A model generated the notes under the pieces. The model searched no databases and was not told the DNA's origin. It was given only the letters and a program-made list of their open reading frames with translations. The translations under genes and the position numbers were made by a program. From Solitalea canadensis DSM 3403 (lineage in GTDB: Bacteria > Bacteroidota > Bacteroidia > Sphingobacteriales > Sphingobacteriaceae), in the NCBI RefSeq assembly GCF_000242635.2, contig NC_017770.1, forward strand, positions 3,546,669-3,610,668: a DNA stretch of 64,000 nt. Reading direction: 5' to 3'. The stretch's first letter is position 1; each line of letters starts with the position of its first letter. Positions 8,906-20,100 of this stretch are shown here, in pieces.

Positions 8906-9742
8906 TTATCGTTTTCCGCCACGGTTTTGACCGCCTTTGCCACGGTTATCGCCACCACGGTTTCCGCCACGGTTATCACCGCCACGACCACCACGGTTAT
9001 CACGACCACGACCACCTTTGTTATCGCGTCCGCCTCTTTCGTTGAATGAAGAAGCACCTTCGCCACGGCCTTTACCAGCAGCTTGTTGTGCGCCTACATT
9101 TGGAGAAAGATCACGTTTACCGTAAACTTCACCTTTACAGATCCAAACTTTAACACCTATTTTACCATAAGTAGTTTGAGCTTCTGCTAAAGCATAGTCA
9201 ATATCAGCACGGAATGTATGCAAAGGCACACGTCCGTCACGATATTGCTCAGTACGTGCCATTTCAGCACCACCTACACGACCAGATACCATTACTTTGA
9301 TACCTTCAGCGCCCATACGCATAGTAGCAGCGATTGAAGTTTTCATAGCACGACGGAAAGAGATACGAGCCTCTAATTGTTTAGCTACGCTTTCAGCTAC
9401 TAAAGTAGCATCCAACTCAGGACGTTTGATCTCAAAAATGTTGATTTGAACATCTTTCTTAGTGATTTTCTTCAACTCTTCTTTGATCTTATCAACTTCC
9501 TGACCGCCTTTACCAATCACGATTCCCGGACGGGCAGTGTGAATAGTAATAGTGATACGTTTTAAAGTACGTTCAATAACAACTTTAGCAACACCACCTT
9601 TAGCGATACGAGCTTTTAAGTATTTGCGGATTTTATCGTCTTCAACCAGTTTATCAGCGTAGTTATTGCCACCAAACCAATTAGAATCCCATCCACGGAT
9701 GATGCCCAAACGAGCACTAATCGGATTAATCTTTTGTCCCAT
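8906..9742 (-). CDS. rpsC: 30S ribosomal protein S3 with Gly/Arg/Asn/Asp-rich C-terminal tail
   Basis: The protein is 278 residues; S3 is commonly about 210-240. The type II KH domain is clear ([17 protein letters not shown] near residues 73-90), as is the C-terminal S3 domain ([20 protein letters not shown], then [15 protein letters not shown]). After about residue 225 comes a tail of about 50 residues built of repeats such as [10 protein letters not shown] and GRGRDNR, ending GGKR. S3 helps form the mRNA entry channel and has helicase activity; the tail resembles RGG-type RNA-binding regions. Its function here is unknown. Confidence 0.97.
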   Translation of the reverse strand: MGQKINPISARLGIIRGWDSNWFGGNNYADKLVEDDKIRKYLKARIAKGGVAKVVIERTLKRITITIHTARPGIVIGKGGQEVDKIKEELKKITKKDVQINIFEIKRPELDATLVAESVAKQLEARISFRRAMKTSIAATMRMGAEGIKVMVSGRVGGAEMARTEQYRDGRVPLHTFRADIDYALAEAQTTYGKIGVKVWICKGEVYGKRDLSPNVGAQQAAGKGRGEGASSFNERGGRDNKGGRGRDNRGGRGGDNRGGNRGGDNRGKGGQNRGGKR

Positions 9743-9760
9743 GTTTTTTCTAATTAGTTT

Positions 9761-10114
9761 TTAGTTAGCACTGTTTTTACTGTCTACAACTAACGTTACG
9801 TGGTTTGAACGCTTTCTGATACGGTAACCGCGACCTTGAGGTGCAGGACGTAAACGTTTCAACTGACGGCCTCCGTCAACGAAAACAGTTTTTACATACA
9901 ACTCAGCGTCTTCAATGCGAACACCTTCATTTTTTGCCGCCCAGTTAGCTACAGCAGATAATAAAAGTTTCTCAACTCTTACTGAAGCTTCCTTGGTGTT
10001 ATATTTCAAAATATGTAAAGCATGTTCTACCTTTTGACCTCTGATCAGGTCAACTACCAAACGCATCTTACGAGGCGAGGTAGGGCAATCATTTAATTTT
10101 GCTACTGCTTCCAT
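9761..10114 (-). CDS. rplV: 50S ribosomal protein L22
   Basis: The 117-residue protein begins [20 protein letters not shown]. The long beta-hairpin region that lines the exit tunnel ([20 protein letters not shown]) is intact, with no sign of a macrolide-resistance insertion or deletion. It follows rpsS by 6 bp and precedes rpsC. Confidence 0.98.
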   Translation of the reverse strand: MEAVAKLNDCPTSPRKMRLVVDLIRGQKVEHALHILKYNTKEASVRVEKLLLSAVANWAAKNEGVRIEDAELYVKTVFVDGGRQLKRLRPAPQGRGYRIRKRSNHVTLVVDSKNSAN

Positions 10115-10120
10115 TTTTTA

Positions 10121-10390
10121 TTATTTCTTTTTATCGCTTCCATGACCACGGAATGTACGTGTAGGAGCAAATTCACCTAATTTGTGTCCAACCATGTTTT
10201 CGGTTACGTACACAGGAATAAATTTATTACCGTTGTGTACTGCGAATGTATGACCTACGAAGTCTGGAGAGATCATTGATCTGCGAGACCAGGTCTTAAT
10301 AACCGATTTTTTACCTGCTTCATTTTGAGAAAGCACTTTGCTTTCCAAGTGATGAGCGATATATGGACCTTTTTTAATTGAACGAGCCAT
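10121..10390 (-). CDS. rpsS: 30S ribosomal protein S19
   Basis: The 89-residue protein begins [20 protein letters not shown], carries [20 protein letters not shown], and ends with [17 protein letters not shown]19 binds the 30S head with S13. Its start overlaps the rplB stop by 1 bp. Confidence 0.98.
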   Translation of the reverse strand: MARSIKKGPYIAHHLESKVLSQNEAGKKSVIKTWSRRSMISPDFVGHTFAVHNGNKFIPVYVTENMVGHKLGEFAPTRTFRGHGSDKKK

Positions 10391-11214
10391 TATTTTTTCC
10401 TTCTTTCAATAATGTAACGATTCGATGCTTTTTTCTTTTCGCGGGTTTTGAAACCTTTCGCTAATAAACCTTTGCGTGAGCGAGGGTGGCCTCCTGAGGC
10501 TCTACCTTCACCACCACCCATAGGGTGATCAACAGGGTTCATTGCAACACCACGTACGCGAGGACGTTTACCAACCCAACGATTACGACCAGCTTTACCT
10601 TTTCTTTCAAGCTGATGATCTGAGTTAGATACTGCGCCGATTGTAGCTAAACAAGTTAACAAAATCATACGAGTTTCTCCTGAAGGCATTTTGACAACGG
10701 CATATTTACCGTCACGAGCTGCCAACTGAGCATATGATCCTGCTGAACGAGCTAACGTTCCGCCTTGTCCAGGGTGTAATTCGATGTTATGAATTACTGA
10801 ACCTAAAGGAATATTTTTTAATGGTAATGCATTACCGATTTCCGGTGCTGCACTCTCTCCCGATACAACTTTTTGTCCGGCTTTTAAGCCTTCAGGAGCG
10901 ATAATATAACGTTTCTCACCATCAGCATAGTGCAATAATGCGATAAATGCTGTACGGTTAGGATCGTATTCAATTGAAGCTACTGTAGCAGGGATTTCAG
11001 CTTTATTACGCTTGAAATCAATGATACGATAGGCTTTTTTATGACCACCACCGATGTAGCGCATAGTCATTTTACCATCGTGGTTACGACCACCAGATTT
11101 TTTAATACTGGTTACCAGTGACTTTTCAGGTTTGTTGGTAGTGATTTCAGAGAAATCAGCACCAATTCTGAAACGAGTTCCTGGAGTAATTGGTTTATAT
11201 CTTTTAATAGCCAT
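10390..11214 (-). CDS. rplB: 50S ribosomal protein L2
   Basis: The 274-residue protein is one of the most conserved of the 50S subunit and is needed for peptidyl transfer and subunit joining. The signature [20 protein letters not shown], containing the conserved His near the catalytic centre, is intact. The C-terminus is basic ([15 protein letters not shown]). It lies 12 bp after rplW. Confidence 0.98.
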   Translation of the reverse strand: MAIKRYKPITPGTRFRIGADFSEITTNKPEKSLVTSIKKSGGRNHDGKMTMRYIGGGHKKAYRIIDFKRNKAEIPATVASIEYDPNRTAFIALLHYADGEKRYIIAPEGLKAGQKVVSGESAAPEIGNALPLKNIPLGSVIHNIELHPGQGGTLARSAGSYAQLAARDGKYAVVKMPSGETRMILLTCLATIGAVSNSDHQLERKGKAGRNRWVGKRPRVRGVAMNPVDHPMGGGEGRASGGHPRSRKGLLAKGFKTREKKKASNRYIIERRKK

Positions 11215-11226
11215 TTCTCAAATCAA

Positions 11227-11517
11227 TTAAACTGTTCCGTAAAAATCGATGGTTTCGCCTTTAGCTACTGTTACCACCGCTTTCTTGTATGACGGGGTTC
11301 TACCCACTACAAAGCCACGTTTTGTACCACGCGATTTAACTTTACCGCTATAACGCATTGTGTTTACTGATTCAACAGTAACACCGTACATTTTCTGAAT
11401 GGCGTCTTTAATCTGTATTTTGTTGGCATTTTTGTCGACAACAAAAACGAAGCGATTTAACTTTTCAGTTAAGCCCGCAACTTTTTCTGTCAATACCGGT
11501 TTTTTTAAGATTTCCAT
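11227..11517 (-). CDS. rplW: 50S ribosomal protein L23
   Basis: The 96-residue protein begins MEILKKPVLTEKVAGLTEKL, then KIQIKDAIQKMYGVTVESVN. L23 is at the tunnel exit and docks trigger factor, SRP and the translocon. It lies between rplD (8 bp) and rplB. Confidence 0.98.
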   Translation of the reverse strand: MEILKKPVLTEKVAGLTEKLNRFVFVVDKNANKIQIKDAIQKMYGVTVESVNTMRYSGKVKSRGTKRGFVVGRTPSYKKAVVTVAKGETIDFYGTV

Positions 11518-11525
11518 TGTTACTG

Positions 11526-12155
11526 TTACTTAGCAAATGACTCTTCGATAGTTTTAACTGAACTCGTAGTAAGCAAAAGCTTCGAAGCATTCAATAAAGC
11601 GTAAGTGCTCAATTCAGAAGCGGTGATTACTTTTGCTTTCGGTAAATTACGGCTTGATAAGTAAACGTTTTTGTTAGCATCAGCAATAACTAATAAAGTT
11701 TTAGTGTTTGCTAATTTTAAACCGCTTACTAAGCTTGAGTAATTTTTAGTTTTAGGAGTATCGAAAGAAAAATCTTCTAAAACCACGATGTTACTTTCAA
11801 TAGCTTTGTAAGTCAATGCTGACTGACGAGCTAAAGATTTGAGTTTTTTGTTTAGCTTAAAGCTATAGTCACGAGGTTGTGGACCAAAAATACGACCTCC
11901 ACCACGGAACAACGGGTTTTTGATGCTACCTTTACGAGAACCACCGGTACCTTTTTGCTTATGAAGCTTGCGGGTAGAACCTGAGATTTCGTTACGTTGT
12001 TTCGATTTGTGAGTACCTTGACGTTGGTTAGCTAAATATTGCTTAACGTCTAAGTAAATAGCATGGTCATTAGGCTCGATGCCGAATATATTGTCAGCAA
12101 GAGTAACGGTCTTGCCTGTTTCTTTTCCTGTAATATCTACTACTTTTACTTCCAT
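11526..12155 (-). CDS. rplD: 50S ribosomal protein L4
   Basis: The 209-residue protein has the long tunnel-lining loop (residues about 45-100: [20 protein letters not shown], then [20 protein letters not shown] and [16 protein letters not shown]). In Escherichia coli L4 represses the S10 operon; whether it does so here is not known. It starts 2 bp after rplC. Confidence 0.98.
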   Translation of the reverse strand: MEVKVVDITGKETGKTVTLADNIFGIEPNDHAIYLDVKQYLANQRQGTHKSKQRNEISGSTRKLHKQKGTGGSRKGSIKNPLFRGGGRIFGPQPRDYSFKLNKKLKSLARQSALTYKAIESNIVVLEDFSFDTPKTKNYSSLVSGLKLANTKTLLVIADANKNVYLSSRNLPKAKVITASELSTYALLNASKLLLTTSSVKTIEESFAK

Positions 12156-12157
12156 GG

Positions 12158-12775
12158 CTATTTCTCCAAAATTACATAAGAACCTTTAGCACCAGGAACT
12201 GATCCGCTGATAACTAATAAATTCTGCTCAGTGAACACTTTTAAAACTTGTAAGTTTTGAATTTTCACGCGGTTACCACCCATACGACCAGCCATACGCA
12301 TACCTTTGAATACACGTGAAGGCCATGAAGATGCACCTAATGAACCAGGAGCTCTCAAACGGTTGTGCTGACCGTGAGTTTGGCCACCTACCCCTGAGAA
12401 ACCATGACGTTTAACTACGCCTTGGAAACCTTTACCTTTTGAAGTACCTACAACTTCTACGTAGTCGCCTTCTGCGAAAAGGTCTACGGAAATTACTTCA
12501 CCCAATGCTTTCTCTTCTTCAAAGTGCTTGAATTCCACCAGCTTACGCTTAGGAGAGGTATTAGCCTTTTTGAAGTGACCTAACAACTGTTTAGAAGTGT
12601 TTTTCTCCTTCTTCTCGTCGTAGGCCAACTGGATCGCTGAGTATCCGTCTTTTTCTAAAGTTTTTACTTGCGTAACTACGCAAGGACCAGCTTCGATAAC
12701 TGTGCATGGAATGTTTTTTCCATCGGCACCGAAGATGCTGGTCATTCCAACTTTCTTACCTATAATACCAGACAT
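12158..12775 (-). CDS. rplC: 50S ribosomal protein L3
   Basis: The 205-residue protein begins [20 protein letters not shown] and has the L3 signature [20 protein letters not shown] and the loop [20 protein letters not shown] near the peptidyl transferase centre. It is the first gene of this block. The usual upstream neighbour rpsJ is about 12.5 kb away, beyond an unrelated module, and a consensus promoter lies just upstream. Confidence 0.98.
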   Translation of the reverse strand: MSGIIGKKVGMTSIFGADGKNIPCTVIEAGPCVVTQVKTLEKDGYSAIQLAYDEKKEKNTSKQLLGHFKKANTSPKRKLVEFKHFEEEKALGEVISVDLFAEGDYVEVVGTSKGKGFQGVVKRHGFSGVGGQTHGQHNRLRAPGSLGASSWPSRVFKGMRMAGRMGGNRVKIQNLQVLKVFTEQNLLVISGSVPGAKGSYVILEK

Positions 12776-12885
12776 TCTAAAAATTGATTAATTAATTAAT
12801 TTTTCTCTCTCCTTTATTGCTTCTGCTTCACAAACTGCAAACATTTTGGTTTTTAGAATGTTACACTTCACGCGTTAAAGGACCG

Positions 12886-12916
12886 CAAAGGTAGAAAACT
12901 GTTATCTAATTTCAAA
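12886..12916 (-). promoter_or_regulatory. Predicted Bacteroidota promoter for the rplC-led S10 operon
   Basis: On the minus strand TTTG (12916-12913) is followed by 19 bp and TACCTTTG (12893-12886), an exact fit to the Bacteroidota sigma consensus TTTG-N19/21-TAnnTTTG. The predicted transcript would begin near 12879, leaving a leader of about 100 nt before the rplC start at 12775. The leader has a small stem (AATGTT/AACATT at 12857-12862 and 12840-12845). Confidence 0.75.
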
Positions 12917-12998
12917 GAGTTAATCAATTAATTTTCAATATTTTTTATCATTCAAATAAGTCCACTTTCTGTTCTTGATTTTCATTCCTGAAAAATGA

Positions 12999-13026
12999 AA
13001 GTCCCGGATATTTCTACCCGGGACTT
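12999..13026 (-). terminator. Intrinsic terminator after the PorP/SprF gene
   Basis: AAGTCCCGG (12999-13007) and CCGGGACTT (13018-13026) form a perfect 9-bp stem with a 10-nt loop. On the minus strand it is followed by TTTCATTTTT. It ends transcription from the module at 13-21 kb just before the rplC promoter. Confidence 0.8.
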
Positions 13027-13072
13027 CGATCCCAAAATGAATGAATAGATAATTATTCAATTATTATTTTCA

Positions 13073-14041
13073 TTATTTACCCATGCTAAACAATAATGAA
13101 ATATCGTGAGCTCCTGTATTTAATCCGGTCTCTCTTCCTATACTAAAGTTATAGGCATATCCAACTTTTAAAAATTGATTATTCTTGCCAGTATTTAATT
13201 TAAACCTGATCATTGGTCGAAATGATGATTGACCATTCCCGTTTTCATCTGTTGTTACATTCTTAATTTCACTCAGATAACGGTAACCAATCCCTGCATC
13301 AATTCCTTCCGTTAATGTTGCCATAACATTGAGATCATATGCATTCATTCCTTTAAATGTTTTCATTATTAATAGGCCCGATTCAAGCTTATTGACATCA
13401 TTAAGTCGAATCTCTCCCCCTCCTATTATATACATACTGATCTTCCTAAACATTGGAGGTATTTGATTTTCGAGATCTTGCTTATTGGTGTAAAAGGATA
13501 ATATATTGTCAAAGGAAACCCCAACATAGTAGTTATTATTGAAGGTGGCACTAAGTCCATAGCGCGCATTCATTTTAGAGCTATAAATGTTTTGCTTTTC
13601 TAAAGGATCATTGGGATTTACTGTTGTTAGGTCGGCCAGATTAATTTGAAATTGCTGTAAACCCAAACTTAATCCTGACGATAAACCAACTTTTTCCGAA
13701 ACCTGAAGATGATAGGCATAATTAATATATGCAGTAGTATAATGATCATTTCCAAATACCATACTCATAACATTTACTCCTATTCCTGATTTAATTTTAG
13801 ATAGGTAGAAATTTCCTGCTGCATTAATATTATATGATTTACCCGGATTCTGACTTATTTCTTTTAGCTGGAAGTTCGCACTAGCAGCGATCAATCCACT
13901 GCTTCCTGAAAAAGCTGGATTAACATAGGTTTTATCAAATAAGTACTGGCTCCCTTGCATTTCCACTTGTGCAAAAGCCGGCATAGTAAAACTTAACAGT
14001 ATTACTGTTATCCTTACTGTGCTATTATATATAGTTTTCAT
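13073..14041 (-). CDS. PorP/SprF family type IX secretion membrane protein
   Basis: The 322-residue protein has a signal peptide ending near PAFAQ (residue about 25), then the family opening EMQGSQYLFDKTYVNPAFSG and repeated amphipathic strands of an outer-membrane beta-barrel, with GIGYRYLSEIKN and FLKVGYAYNFSIG near the C-terminus. In Flavobacterium johnsoniae sprF lies downstream of sprB and is needed for export or anchoring of SprB. Here the gene follows the giant type-B-CTD protein by 60 bp on the same strand, the same arrangement. That it serves this cargo is inference from position. Confidence 0.88.
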   Translation of the reverse strand: MKTIYNSTVRITVILLSFTMPAFAQVEMQGSQYLFDKTYVNPAFSGSSGLIAASANFQLKEISQNPGKSYNINAAGNFYLSKIKSGIGVNVMSMVFGNDHYTTAYINYAYHLQVSEKVGLSSGLSLGLQQFQINLADLTTVNPNDPLEKQNIYSSKMNARYGLSATFNNNYYVGVSFDNILSFYTNKQDLENQIPPMFRKISMYIIGGGEIRLNDVNKLESGLLIMKTFKGMNAYDLNVMATLTEGIDAGIGYRYLSEIKNVTTDENGNGQSSFRPMIRFKLNTGKNNQFLKVGYAYNFSIGRETGLNTGAHDISLLFSMGK

Positions 14042-14101
14042 AATAATTTTTAAGGTTTAATAAATCAACAATCACCCATTCAAGTTTTGCTGATTTAGTT
14101 T

Positions 14102-17100
14102 TTAATAAACAATTGTTATATATCCCTTAAATACCTGTTCAACTCCATCCTTGCCTTTAACCTTAAGAATGTAGCCATATGAACCCATTGGTAAATTATC
14201 GCCAGTCCAATCATTCTGATAATTATCCTTCTTAAAAATCTGGTTATAGGCTTTATTAAAAATGATTAAGGTATTAGATGCATAAAACTCATTCACTCCA
14301 ACAATTTCAAACAGATCATTTATGCCATCTCCATTTGGAGTAAACAAAGAAGGTATCAATAGCTTAGCACTATTTGATCGGTTATCAATCACCCTTAGTG
14401 ATTGAGGTTTCAGTGAGTTATTACTAAGGTTTACATCATTATTAACAACTATATTTCCTTTACCGAGGTATGTATCACCTATCTTGTTCGCCTTCAACAC
14501 TAGAATGATCTCCTGTTCAGCCTCTGCTTCTAATTTTGCCAGTTGAATCTCCATAACATTCTCGACATCGTTAAAAGAGGTATTAGCAAATGAAGACGAT
14601 ATGTAATTAATGCTTGCGTCAAGTGTATCTTTCAAGATTGCATTAACAGCTAGATCTTTACCTACATTTTTAATCCTAATGATGTAGTTAAAGTTTTCAC
14701 CCTTATTTACTTCCGAAGATTCAACTATATTTTCCACCTTCAAATCTGCATTTCCTTCTAATACTAATATTACAGGATGGTCAATATTTCCGGTGATTTG
14801 ATCTCCTTGCTGTTTTAGAGGTTCTTCTACTTTGGCTGTGTACTCTTTCTTTTCCACTTTATCATAAACCTTAATTTCCACTGTTTTGCCATCATCTGTT
14901 TTATCACCATTCACCGGAATAAATCCAACCGATTTTCCATCCGGCAGCACAACTTGGTTTACAATATTTACCAGTTTATTTTCTACATATACATAAGTTT
15001 CATAGCGGTTGTTGGTGTTGTTTATAATCTGTCCACCTTGATTTATCACCGAGGTAACCGACATGTTATTTTCATAATTAACCGTATTTACCGATGTATT
15101 TTGATAAACTGTACTGGTAACTGTTGTATTGTTATTATTGATGATCGTTGGCGCTGCTGGATTATAAACTGGGGCCGTCTGGATATTTCCTTGATCTTCG
15201 CCTGGATTTGGAGCATATGGAATAACTGGAATAGTAAAGGTGTCGGTTCCACTGTAAATCTTGTACCCTTTGCCTGGTCGTAAATATTTCAAACTACCCG
15301 ACCATGTTTTGGTTACCGCATTATATTGAGCAAATTCCTCCTGACTAACTACCTTTAATCCGTCTGATGGGTTAAAATTTTTCAAGTATGTACCCAATTC
15401 CATATTTATAGCCATAGGATATCCTGTCCAGTTCCAACCTTTATTTAATACCACGTTGGCCGGTTGAGTCATGAAATTACCCAGCACTCGTAATGTATCA
15501 GGTTTAGCTACATAAATCATATAACTATTATATAAGTTGATTTTATCGAACGTTCCAACCCAACCTAATTTTGATGAATACTGACTGTATGTATTATTAT
15601 TGCTGAGTGTTTTAATAATATCACCTTCTGTGGGCTTCAATGAGCTTAAAATCTTTTTCAAACTCATATCCGAGTTCTCCACATTTAATGAAATCCAGGT
15701 CCAACCTTTCTTTAAAGGAATTGTTTGAATTACGCCTTCCGGATGTAGAATGATGGGGTTTGTTAAATTACCTATTGTACCATTGGCCACAAAGGAAAGT
15801 AGTTCCTTGCCTTGATACTCAACTCCTGGGTAAGCATCCCAAAAACGAATAGTTAGCTCCTCTCCTGCTGTATTCGAATAAGCAGTAATATACGCGATGT
15901 ATTTATTTGCATCGCTATCATATTCTATAGGTGCGATGCCTCTACATTCATTTCCTACGAAAACACCTATTTTGTCTCTAATGTCTTTTGAAGTAAGCGT
16001 ATCAGTTTGATTAAGACTAAACTGGGCAGTCACGGCCATATTGTATTTGAACGCGGAAGGATTCACCGTCCAGACAGGGGGAGTTTTCGAAACATTTACT
16101 TTTACATACAGGAACTGTCTTTTACCATCAATTAATGCAATAACTGTATCTGCATAAGTTCCGGTATTAAGATTTTTGTTCAACTCAAAGTCGATGTTTT
16201 CCTGACCCTGTGCCACAATTTTGCTTGATTTAATTGTTGGACGCAGCCATTCGGGGTATTTAATTAATGAAAAGTTTTGGGGTGTGCCCGATTTGTTTAT
16301 CAACTTAGCTCCAAAACTAGTTTGCTGGTTTTCTATTGCATTGATTGTAATGTTAGCGGGCGACCAATAAACAGGACTTAAATTGACTACAAAGCTCCAG
16401 CTTATGCTGTCTGCCACTTTATTTCCTATTACATCGGTTAAATTCTTAATGGTTGCAATCAGTTCAACATTTTCATAATCGTTAATTGCATTGGCGGGAA
16501 TAGTCCTGATCTCAAAGTTTTTACCGTCACTTAAAAAAGTAGCAGGAATAAGCTGACCATTATCTTTACGCTTCAGTGTGACCTTCACCGGATTTGAAAT
16601 ATCTGCATACACGATATCTTTATTAAAGGTTATTCCGATAATATCGGCTACCGTTAATATTCCATTCTTCGGACTTGGTACACCAAATGCTACGGCCGAC
16701 TTTCGATCTATTTTGCCCTTATACACTGGTGAATAATTTACATCCACACCCTGGCAAATAGCGATTGCTCTTAGCTCATAATTACCATCCGGCAATCCGC
16801 TAACATCGAATGTATAATCATAATACTTGTCTTTTAAATTAGCTTTAGGAACAGTAATAACAGTTTGCCATAATCCATTTTCATAATCAGTATTTATTTT
16901 GCGGTACTGCAAACCCACGGTGGTAAGTGGCGATGATTCTGAGGCATCATACTTACTAAAGGCAACAAATAATTGATTATTGTTTGACTGATTTACCACC
17001 CAATTATCTCCAGGCACAAAGAGATCAACATCACTGCATCTATTTTGGAAATAGGCGTTAAATTTAACTTTTGGTTTAGCTAGTGTATCAAATTCTGAAA

Positions 17101-20100
17101 TATCATCTAAGGTGTTATCACAAGTTGAGAAAATTACCAATGTTAGATTTTCATAAGTGCTTGTTAACGGACCTCTATACACCTCAACAGGAAGTTTAAA
17201 GCTTTTGCCTGTTGGAATATAATAAGTAGCTGCCTTATTGGTTACATCCTGACCACCCACTAAAACTTTTGCTCCATCCAGATTAGATAATGGATCTAAT
17301 TTAATGGCATACTCAACAGTTTCATCACTTTCGCTTCTGTTAGAAATTAGAATTTCAAATTTCGCAGGTTTATCAGAAGGAACATTTCGCTGTTCACTCA
17401 CACCGGCAATTTGCATTGCAGGTAAATGCCTGAACTGCGTATTATTTTCATGAGGACAGCTTGAAGAGCCCGAAACGGTTTTAAAAACAGGGGTTCCATA
17501 AACCTGATCCTCTGCTAATCCTACTGAGAAGAAATCACCTATATCATTATCTTCTAAATGATAACTGGTTGTGGTGCTGGTGGTAGTACTGTTTTCCTTA
17601 TTCTTGCTATGGTTAAACCTAAAAGTGACTAACCCTCCGGCATTAGTTTCATTTGCCTCACCTCCATGCATTGAAATACCTACTTTAACATATCCATTAA
17701 GGTAAACTGAAACTTCATCAAACGTTGTAGTATCAGCATCAATGCTTATCGTATTATCATAGATCGCACCAGAACTAAAAGAAATATTACCTCCAACAAC
17801 ACCCTTCACCCCATCAGGCAGTTTTCGATCCTTAGCATTTTTTCTGTTTGCTTCATTTTTTACTAAGGCGGACTTCCAGGCATCAATATTAGCTTTATAC
17901 TCCAACTGCTGTTGGTTCATTTTCTCCAACACTTCATTACTAATACTGTTGTCTCCACTTTTCACTTTCTGGTAAGCTACATCATAATCTGATTTTGAAA
18001 TACTATAAAGCGTACTCAGTTGTGCCAGTAAAGTATTTTTAATATGTTTCTCGGTGTATAAGAAAGTGGTATTGAAACCATCATTATTTACAGCTAATGA
18101 GGTATCTCTATCCATATCTTGTTTGGATTCATTGTAGTATAACTTATCCGTTAAAGCATAAGTCATATTAAGAGAGGCACCCACATATAAATCACCTTCA
18201 TTGCCAACCAATGTTTCCTCTCCTGAAGTAGAGAAATCTTCCGTAAACGTAATTGTTCTATTAGTAGTAGTGCCTGAGTTTTTGTCGGCCCCCGCTTCTA
18301 CTTCACTCTGTATCTGTATAGCTGCTCCTATTTTACCAATAATAGGTAACACCACCCCTTTACCAGTTTTTACATCAGCATAAGCTCCTCCCCCTGCTCC
18401 ACCGCCATACTGAGTAGTGCTTGTGGTTGAAATGGTTGTCCCTTTAGATATTTTTGAAAAGGATTTATCTCCCGGAGGATCATGTAATACAAAGAATGGT
18501 ATTTCAGGAGTTTTTGTAACAAAAGTTTCTCGTCGGGGTCTTTCACCTTCAACAACAGCTTTTACAATAACACTTGTTTGTCGGCCTCCAACCTTACCTA
18601 CAAATTGAATTGATTTTTCATAAGGAGCTTCTAATACAGGTTGTCCGACTTTGACAAAGTACTTTACAAACCCAGAATCCATTTTTAACTCCTGGCGATC
18701 AGTACTATCAGAAATAGCATCATAAATATATACGGTACCGGTATCAAGTGCACAATTGTATTGAACGCCATCATACTCATAAGTTTCTCTTATTTTAATG
18801 TTTACCGGGTACTTATCATTTTGAGCCACTAAAAATTTATCCTGACCAGTTGGCCTGAATTTCTTTTTCTCAGAGAAGATGTCATTACCGTTATTTAATA
18901 GAACCTCAAGGTCTTTATGATAAATAAAATCAGCTTGTCTAATTACTGCTTTTCCATCAATGGTATCTCTTTTTCCTAAATCTGCACTTTGTACATTGTA
19001 CTCACGTGTAAAATATTCAAGCTTATTGCTATTAATCCCATTGAGCTCCCTTACCTCTACTACCTGAACATTAAACTGGGTTGCAGGTAAAATTAAAGAG
19101 GTTATGCCCGGTTCCTTTTGGCCGAATGTAGTTCCTCTCGAAAAGGCTTTTGAACTAATCTTAATGGGTTTTCCATAAATCAGCTTATCTCCTGTAGGTG
19201 TTACACCAGCAACTGCGGAAGTCAACTTTACCAACGCATACTCACCAATAAAGGCATCACAACTTGCTGCTACATGTATATTTAAGGTATCTGTTGTTAA
19301 ATCTTCAAAGTCAACTCCATTAACCAAACTATAAACGCTTACTCTTTTACTGCTTACTATTTCTCCAACTGCTTTTATAGTATGATTCTTAAACTTTGCT
19401 TCAACTGTATAAACACCTCCATTTATAATTGTAGTGCTATAGCTACCATCAGGACTGGTTTTTGTTTGCGTATTTTTACCATCTACCCATATTTCTGCAT
19501 CCTTCAATGGAAGTTTAATACTTACTCCATTTGAATCTATCAAACTCGAAAAATAAACCTTTCCACTAATTGCAAAGGAAGCTGTGTCAGAGAAATTTAC
19601 CTGGCTTTGATTAAAGTTATCAATATCTAGTTTACGAATTAGGCTGTCCGGATCAAACCGAGGCTTATCGTAACCAGGCATTTTAGGTTTTACAATATAT
19701 TCAGCAGATGCTGCAAAAAAGATATTGCTAATTTCATAATAGCCATCAGCCCCTGATGTTGTTGTATAAGAATAGGTTTGAGCTGTTTCTTTATCAGACA
19801 AGTTGGTTTTAGAGGTTACTGTAATTTCTACTCCTGGTACACCACCATTAGTCTTTCCTTTAACATAACCGCTTATTTTCCCTTTGGGTAAACTTCTCCC
19901 CTTGGCAATATTGGATGTCCAGTTGTTAACATCAATTGCTGGTGTATTAGGATCTTCATCCTCAATTAAACCCAAGCGATAGGAATAATACATGCCTGGC
20001 ATAACATCCGGATCATTATAAGTTTTTGTTGTTTTAGTAAGCTCAGTTATTACTTCACCATCCCTAAAAATAGCAATGCGCTCTAATCCCTTAATACTAC

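Noticed and set aside
8858-9125. Open frames on both strands over the S3 tail
   Set aside because: They are shadows of the repetitive Gly/Arg codons of rpsC; the repeated VVV/TTT or PPR products are not plausible proteins.
14954-15283. A 109-residue reading frame on the plus strand opposite the giant gene
   Set aside because: It lies entirely antisense to the Asn/Thr-rich linker of the giant protein; its Ile/Tyr-rich composition is a by-product of that low-complexity sequence, and it has no start context or family resemblance.
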